A DNA stretch of 9,336 nt. Origin: Desulfobacterales bacterium (GTDB taxonomy: Bacteria > Desulfobacterota > DSM-4660 > Desulfatiglandales > B25-G16). Each line of letters begins with the position of its first letter. Position 1 is the stretch's first letter. Shown here in pieces: positions 5,891-9,336 of the stretch. The notes beneath the pieces were generated by a model. It had not been told where the DNA came from. It searched no databases and saw only the letters and a list, made by a program, of their open reading frames with translations. The stretch lies in assembly GCA_013375335.1 (NCBI GenBank), contig JABXJZ010000044.1, forward strand, positions 1 through 9,336, given 5' to 3'. The position numbers were made by a program, and so were the translations under genes.

Positions 5891-5909
5891 AATCAAACGA
5901 GATTTGATT
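5891..5909 (+). terminator. Possible terminator hairpin after fbp
   Basis: AATCAAA (5891-5897) pairs perfectly with TTTGATT (5903-5909) around a 5-base loop, followed by ATTCGTTTTC. The stem is A/T-rich and the T tract is broken, so termination is uncertain; it is the best candidate between fbp and the next gene. Confidence 0.3.
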
Positions 5910-5934
5910 ATTCGTTTTCAGTTGTCAAGGTGTA

Positions 5935-6067
5935 AAATTCGAAGCACGAAATTCGAAATCCGAAACAATTTCAAAATCCAAATTTTCCAATTTTTTAAAG
6001 GGGTTTTGGATTTTGATCATTTGATATTCGGATTTGTTTCGCATTTCGATATTCGAATTTCGGATTT
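5935..6067. repeat. 133-bp imperfect palindromic element built from TTCGAAAT-like units
   Basis: The left arm (5935-5968) and right arm (6034-6067) are reverse complements at 27 of 34 positions with no gaps, ending inward in an exact CCGAAACAA-like match (CGAAACAA against TTGTTTCG). Inside, AAAATCCAAA (about 5973-5982) pairs with TTTTGGATTTT (6003-6013). The arms are themselves degenerate tandem units of the form CGAAATTCGAAATCCGAAA. I recall dispersed elements with this look in deltaproteobacterial and planctomycete genomes, where they produce spurious KFEIRN-type ORFs; I know of no function. It could form a large RNA hairpin at the end of the fbp transcript or be a small mobile or replicating palindrome. 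Confidence 0.7.
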
Positions 6068-6263
6068 AGGATGTCGTTTTTCTGGAAGCCCTGCGATCGT
6101 ACAAATTATGCAAGTTATTACTGGGAGACTGCATTAGCAGTATTGCTGGGATCATAAGAGGTCAGGCTTTGGGGCTTGCGCATCTGATATCCAAAGGGAC
6201 TACTGATAATCTTCACCAAACTGACCTAAGAGGATCAGCATCCGGCATTCTAGGATGATTTTC
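6068..6263 (+). other. Leader region of the signalling cluster
   Basis: No gene. A long-range inverted repeat, AGGTCAG (6159-6165) with CTGACCT (6221-6227), is extended inward by TTTGG (6169-6173) with CCAAA (6216-6220), enclosing about 42 bases just ahead of the kinase. No clear sigma70 or sigma54 promoter was found, so the start of transcription of the kinase cluster is unknown. Confidence 0.35.
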
Positions 6264-7094
6264 ATGGACAGAGATAACGTCTCCGGGGGCTCTCTAGACA
6301 TTGATCAACTAAAGAAATATGCGCAGGACCTTGCGAAGGTTTACAAATCCGAAAGGCAAAAGAGAAGGGAACTCGAAGCTGCCTATCAGGAACTTCAGCA
6401 GGCAAAGGATATGTTAGTTCAATCTGAGAAGCTGGCTGCCGTCGGCCGGCTTACAGCAGGTGTTGCCCATGAAATTCTGAACCCTGTCAACATCATATCT
6501 ATGAGGCTTCAGTTGTTGAAAATGACAGGGGACTTGTCCGATCGAGCAAGGGAGGCCATAAGTATCTGTAAGAATCAACTGAATCGCATCATTCAGATCA
6601 CAAAAGACCTCGGTCAGTTTTCCCGTATTCATGAAAAGCAGATTACCATGTGTGACCTGAAAGAGATTATCGGGCATGTCTTGGCGTTTGGCGCACCTCA
6701 GCTCAAGAAGGAAGGTGTCAAGACGGATGTTGAATATCATCCCGACCTGCCCTTAATACCACTGGATAAGAACAGGATCGAGCAGGTCATCCTTAATATT
6801 ATTTCAAATGCCACCACGGCCATGGCAGGTCAGAAAACCAAGGTGCTGCGTATAAGAACCAAGCCGGCAGCCTCAGAAGGCCATGTACAGATCCTGATCT
6901 CCGACACCGGCACTGGCATCGATGAGGGCGAGATGAATAGGATTTTTGATCCCTTTTTCACGACCAAAGAGCCGGGCCAGGGCACGGGCCTGGGGCTCTT
7001 CATATCTTACAACATTATACAAGACCATGGTGGCAGGATATGGGCTGAAAACAATGGATGGGGGGGGCGTCTTTTTTCATCGATCTTCCGGTGA
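6264..7094 (+). CDS. Soluble sensor histidine kinase, 3' end frameshifted at a G8 run
   Basis: 276 aa as read. Residues 1-30 are a module shared with the HD-GYP protein downstream; residues about 12-58 form a coiled coil. HisKA domain with phospho-accepting H69 in HEILNPVN; HATPase_c domain with N182 (NIISNATTAM), DTGTGID (214-220), DPFFTTK (229-235) and GTGLG (240-244). It has no membrane segment, so it is cytoplasmic, and no sensory domain other than the coiled coil. The last eight residues are off-frame: after WGG the reading shifts within G8 (7060-7067); with a ninth G it would run ASFFIDLPV, the normal last strand of the ATPase fold, ending at 7114. The ATG at 6264 is chosen over 6255 because AGGA lies 8 bases before it. 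It likely pairs with the receiver 48 bases downstream. Confidence 0.88.
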   Translation: MDRDNVSGGSLDIDQLKKYAQDLAKVYKSERQKRRELEAAYQELQQAKDMLVQSEKLAAVGRLTAGVAHEILNPVNIISMRLQLLKMTGDLSDRAREAISICKNQLNRIIQITKDLGQFSRIHEKQITMCDLKEIIGHVLAFGAPQLKKEGVKTDVEYHPDLPLIPLDKNRIEQVILNIISNATTAMAGQKTKVLRIRTKPAASEGHVQILISDTGTGIDEGEMNRIFDPFFTTKEPGQGTGLGLFISYNIIQDHGGRIWAENNGWGGRLFSSIFR

Positions 7095-7142
7095 TCAGAC
7101 GCGTGCAGAGCTAATGTTCTTTAGAAAGGGGGGGCTTGAGCA

Positions 7143-7511
7143 ATGGAGAGGATCTTAGTGGTGGACGACGAAGTTGAGGTATGTAATTTACTGAGGGAGT
7201 TTTTGGGTTCCAAGGGTTACGAAGTCCACACCGCCCTGGACGGCTCGACTGCTATAAGCAAGGTAAAAGAGGTCAGGCCTCATATTGTATTGCTCGATAT
7301 CATAATGCCAGGGATGAGTGGCATCGATACCCTGAAGGAGATAAAAGAAGTTGATCCCAGGGTCGGGGTTATTATGGTTACAGCTGTTGCAGACCAAGAG
7401 GTGGCCAAAAGAGCTATTGGGTTAGGGGCGTATGACTACATTACCAAACCCATGGACCTCAATTATCTCGAGACCGTTGTCATTGTGAAGATAATAGAGC
7501 TCTTAGGTTAG
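7143..7511 (+). CDS. Single-domain response regulator (CheY-like receiver)
   Basis: 122-aa receiver domain and nothing else. Acidic pocket D8-D9, phospho-acceptor D52 in LLDIIMPG, switch T80 in MVTA, and K102 in TKP are all present, so it should be phosphorylated normally. There is no DNA-binding or enzymatic output domain; such proteins pass the phosphate on or act by binding a partner. The start has a run of seven G (7128-7134) 8 bases upstream. It lies between the kinase and the HD-GYP gene, 76 bases before the latter, so it is probably the target of that kinase and might control the HD-GYP enzyme or a shared partner. The last helix ends at LLG, normal for the fold. Confidence 0.93.
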   Translation: MERILVVDDEVEVCNLLREFLGSKGYEVHTALDGSTAISKVKEVRPHIVLLDIIMPGMSGIDTLKEIKEVDPRVGVIMVTAVADQEVAKRAIGLGAYDYITKPMDLNYLETVVIVKIIELLG

Positions 7512-7587
7512 CTCTATCCCTTTCACAATTCCCCTATTCCGGCTTATGCAGGGCTAGATTACATCCAAGAACTTGAGGGGCATCTTC

Positions 7588-8433
7588 ATGGACAGAGATA
7601 ATGTCTCTAGGGGCTCTCTAGACATTGATCAACTAAAGAAATATGCACAGGATTTCTCAGAGGTTTACAAATCCGAAAAGGCTAAAAGCAGAGAACTTGA
7701 AGCCGCCCATCGCCAGCTTGTGAAATATGCCGAGGACTTCAACAAGAATTATGTGGATCTAAAAGCTGCACATCAAGACCTACAGGAAGCCTACCTCGAC
7801 ACCATTCATCGACTCGTGCGTGCATCAGAATATAAAGACGAAGACACGGGTGCCCACATTGTCCGCATGGGCCGCTACAGCGCTTTGATTGCTCAAAAGC
7901 TCGGATTCACCGCCAGAGAGGTTCAAATCATTCTCTATGCTGCTCCCATGCATGATGTGGGGAAAATTGGTATTCCGGATAACATCTTGATGAAGCCAGG
8001 CAAACTGACAGAGGAAGAAGTGCGAATCATGAGGACACACTCCACAATAGGGGCAAACATCCTGGCGTACTCCAAGGCAGAAGTCCTAAAGGTCGCCGAG
8101 CAGATAGCCATTTCCCATCATGAGAAATGGGACGGTACTGGATATCCCCTGGGCCTTGCCGGTGAGGACATTCCCCTTGTCGGAAGAATCGTCGGCATCG
8201 CAGATGTCTTTGATGCCCTTACCTCCAAACGCCCTTACAGGGGCGCCTATTCTATTGAGGCCGCCATAGATATCATCACCAAAGATCGTGGGCGGCATTT
8301 TGACCCTCGCGTGGCAGATGTGTTTCTGGAAAACATAGATGAGGTATTAAAGGAAAAGGAGGAGGTAAATTCCACACAAGACATGATCCTGTCCGATACG
8401 ACGCGGGGTGAGACAAGCACGGAAAGTGGGTAA
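7588..8433 (+). CDS. HD-GYP cyclic di-GMP phosphodiesterase with N-terminal coiled coil
   Basis: 281 aa. N-terminal residues 1-30 nearly copy those of the kinase, followed by coiled coil to about residue 75 with a partial internal repeat (KYAQDF and KYAEDF). HD-GYP domain from about 70 to 255: TGAH with H90, H122-D123 in MHDVGKIGIPD, H177-H178-E and DGTGYP (182-187), and DVFDALTSKRPY (206-217). All signature residues are present, so hydrolysis of cyclic di-GMP is expected. An acidic, Ser/Thr-rich tail follows. Unlike many HD-GYP proteins it carries no receiver; that domain is a separate gene just upstream. The ATG at 7588 has GAGGGG 7 bases before it; the frame is open to a TTG at 7573 without benefit. 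The product is cytoplasmic. Confidence 0.93.
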   Translation: MDRDNVSRGSLDIDQLKKYAQDFSEVYKSEKAKSRELEAAHRQLVKYAEDFNKNYVDLKAAHQDLQEAYLDTIHRLVRASEYKDEDTGAHIVRMGRYSALIAQKLGFTAREVQIILYAAPMHDVGKIGIPDNILMKPGKLTEEEVRIMRTHSTIGANILAYSKAEVLKVAEQIAISHHEKWDGTGYPLGLAGEDIPLVGRIVGIADVFDALTSKRPYRGAYSIEAAIDIITKDRGRHFDPRVADVFLENIDEVLKEKEEVNSTQDMILSDTTRGETSTESG

Positions 8434-8689
8434 TCGTGGTGGATCGAACACCATCCGGACATCCCTGGGGGGTGCAAGGTTTATAGCCCAACAAACCAAA
8501 AGATATATTCCAGGCCAATTACTGGAGATGACCATACATTTGCCTGCGACCAATGAGGTAAGGGCCTGCATGAAGGGTAAAGCAACGGTTGTACGAATAG
8601 AGCAATTAGGAATCATTTCCGTATGCAAAAAAGGGACGAAATACATGTCAAGAATAAGACCGAGCCTGTTTTGTGTTATGAGGTGTTAA
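8426..8689 (+). CDS. Short PilZ-like protein
   Basis: 87-aa frame overlapping the end of the HD-GYP gene by 8 bases (GTGGGTAA), as in translational coupling. A middle part reads like a PilZ barrel: TSLGGARF (the DxSxxGG position, with Arg in place of Asp), then YIPGQLLEMTIHLP, then GKATVVRIE. PilZ domains bind cyclic di-GMP, which would suit its place after a cyclic di-GMP hydrolase. Against this, the RxxxR motif is not clearly present, the first strands are missing, and the last 30 residues do not fit well. It may be a diverged or truncated PilZ domain that has lost ligand binding. An alternative GTG start lies at 8408. No strong ribosome binding site is seen. Confidence 0.45.
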   Translation: MGNRGGSNTIRTSLGGARFIAQQTKRYIPGQLLEMTIHLPATNEVRACMKGKATVVRIEQLGIISVCKKGTKYMSRIRPSLFCVMRC

Positions 8690-8722
8690 GGTAGGCGGGT
8701 AGGATTTCCTGAAGAGGAGTAA

Positions 8723-8757
8723 AATTATGAAGAGCGGAGATTTTTTCCTCTATAATT
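8723..8757 (-). terminator. Possible terminator at the end of the zinc-ribbon gene
   Basis: AATTAT (8723-8728) pairs with ATAATT (8752-8757), and AGAG (8731-8734) with CTCT (8748-8751), with a 2-base bulge. On the minus strand the stem runs into TTTT. The stop codon lies inside the stem. It also sits between converging transcripts and could end the plus-strand signalling cluster, though no T run follows on that strand. Confidence 0.35.
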
Positions 8758-9096
8758 GCCTAACCAGACAAGTCCAACTTTTTGGGGGTAATTCTGGTCA
8801 AAGCTTTGAACTGGACGAATATATTTGACTGCCTCATACTCCATCTTCATCCTTATCAGGTTCTGTATATCTTCATAGATCACTGCATGACATAATACAT
8901 TATCTTCTGATCCACTTCTTAAGGTGTCCCCACCTTTCAAAAAGAATCTCACCAATTGGTTCACTGCATCTTCCATATCAGATCGCCAGGCAATCTTATA
9001 CACAGCCCCGCATTGACATCTGTAGATCTTATCCAGGTCATCCGGGAAGGGATAGATGTCTTCACAGAAGGGACAGACTATATTAAATGATCTCAT
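8725..9096 (-). CDS. Zinc-ribbon hypothetical protein
   Basis: 123 aa, cytosolic. The N-terminus holds four cysteines, C8-x2-C11 and C27-x-C29-G, in the pattern CPFC then RCQCGAVYKI, typical of a zinc ribbon. The rest (about residues 40-123) is helical and charged with VRFFLKGG, EDIQNLIRMKMEYEAVKYI and no motif I can name. Zinc ribbons serve in nucleic-acid or protein binding; nothing more specific can be said. The ATG at 9094-9096 has GGGAGGA 9 bases before it. A promoter lies 40-75 bases upstream. It is convergent with the signalling cluster and so probably unrelated to it. Confidence 0.8.
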   Translation of the reverse strand: MRSFNIVCPFCEDIYPFPDDLDKIYRCQCGAVYKIAWRSDMEDAVNQLVRFFLKGGDTLRSGSEDNVLCHAVIYEDIQNLIRMKMEYEAVKYIRPVQSFDQNYPQKVGLVWLGNYRGKNLRSS

Positions 9097-9141
9097 TGAC
9101 GCTCGTCCTCCCGCGGTCTCTTGGTTTCTTTTAGGGGCTGT

Positions 9142-9170
9142 TTATTACAAGAAATCCACTGTCATGTCAA
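9142..9170 (-). promoter_or_regulatory. Promoter of the zinc-ribbon gene
   Basis: On the minus strand, a perfect TTGACA (9170 to 9165), a 17-base spacer and TAATAA (9147 to 9142); alternatively TGTAAT (9149 to 9144) with a 15-base spacer. Transcription would start near 9135, with a leader of about 40 bases. The -35 overlaps the last codons of the possible upstream minus-strand gene. Confidence 0.55.
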
Positions 9171-9336
9171 TAAAATATCCTTGCAGTCATGCATAAAAAA
9201 TGCCAACATCCCCTCAACAAATTTCCCCCTGAGGTACCAGACGTGAAGCAGGTGTCGAATGGACCGAAAATTGACTATCAAGGCACCTGTGTCCCTTATC
9301 AGAACCTCTATATCTACTACATTGAAGGCCCTCTCA
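9162..9336 (-). CDS. Possible 3' end of an unknown minus-strand gene, cut by the window
   Basis: A minus-strand frame is open from the window edge to a TGA at 9162-9164, 57 codons. The translation is protein-like (VVDIEVLIRDTGALIVNF, then HLLHVWYLRGKFVEGMLAFF), and its stop lies 65 bases before the next minus-strand gene. I recognise no family. The opposite strand is also open from an ATG at 9189 to the edge, but that ATG has no ribosome binding site. Fewer than 60 codons can be open by chance, so this stays tentative. Confidence 0.35.
   Translation of the reverse strand, partial: ERAFNVVDIEVLIRDTGALIVNFRSIRHLLHVWYLRGKFVEGMLAFFMHDCKDILLT

Noticed and set aside
5904..6137. 77-codon frame with KFEIRN and FDIRISDLG
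   Set aside because: This is the spurious translation of the palindromic element at 5935-6067.
9189..9336. Plus-strand partial gene starting at ATG 9189
   Set aside because: No ribosome binding site, and the opposite strand is longer and more protein-like; kept only as an edge note.

Overview
The window looks like a chromosomal segment of an anaerobic, deltaproteobacterial-type (Desulfobacterota-like) bacterium of moderate GC. This rests on the gene set and style (ATCase and OTC side by side, class I FBPase, HD-GYP and receiver signalling proteins with long N-terminal coiled coils, THX ribosomal peptide); no phylogenetic marker was tested, so the assignment is an inference. No rRNA, tRNA, CRISPR array or insertion sequence was seen.

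Layout. (1) 1-2196, minus strand: a two-gene operon, an aspartate carbamoyltransferase (pyrB-like) followed after 4 bases by an ornithine-carbamoyltransferase-like gene (argF-like). It is driven by a good sigma70-type promoter at 2231-2259. Both enzymes use carbamoyl phosphate, so the pair joins the first step of pyrimidine synthesis to a late step of arginine synthesis. The OTC-like protein has altered substrate-loop and HCLP motifs. (2) 2197-2799: a long divergent intergenic region, very AT-rich at 2545-2700, with perfect inverted repeats and promoter-like sites. (3) 2800-3057, plus: a solitary DUF4258-like small protein. (4) 3238-4083, plus: a small membrane hypothetical and a DUF6141-like membrane protein broken by a one-base frameshift. 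(5) 4152-4801, minus: the 32-aa ribosomal protein THX, then a decayed zinc-ribbon thioredoxin that has lost its WCGPC active site, then a possible gene remnant. (6) 4826-5806, plus: class I fructose-1,6-bisphosphatase with its own promoter and a structured leader. (7) 5935-6067: a 133-bp imperfect palindromic element. (8) 6264-8689, plus: a signalling cluster of histidine kinase, single-domain receiver, HD-GYP phosphodiesterase and a short PilZ-like ORF. The kinase and the HD-GYP protein share an almost identical 30-residue N-terminus. (9) 8725-9096, minus: a zinc-ribbon hypothetical with its own promoter, and possibly the 3' end of another minus-strand gene at the right edge.

How the genes work together. 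The clearest functional unit is region 8. A soluble HisKA-type kinase could phosphorylate the stand-alone receiver; the HD-GYP enzyme would hydrolyse cyclic di-GMP, and the PilZ-like product, if real, would bind it. The shared N-terminal coiled coil suggests that the kinase and the phosphodiesterase dock on the same partner. The kinase is frameshifted at a run of eight G, so it is either slippage-controlled, decaying or misread.

Several genes carry single-base lesions (DUF6141-like protein, kinase, thioredoxin remnant). Two lie in mononucleotide runs (A4 and G8) and are compatible with either sequencing error or genuine decay; only the thioredoxin remnant has additional damage that makes decay near certain.
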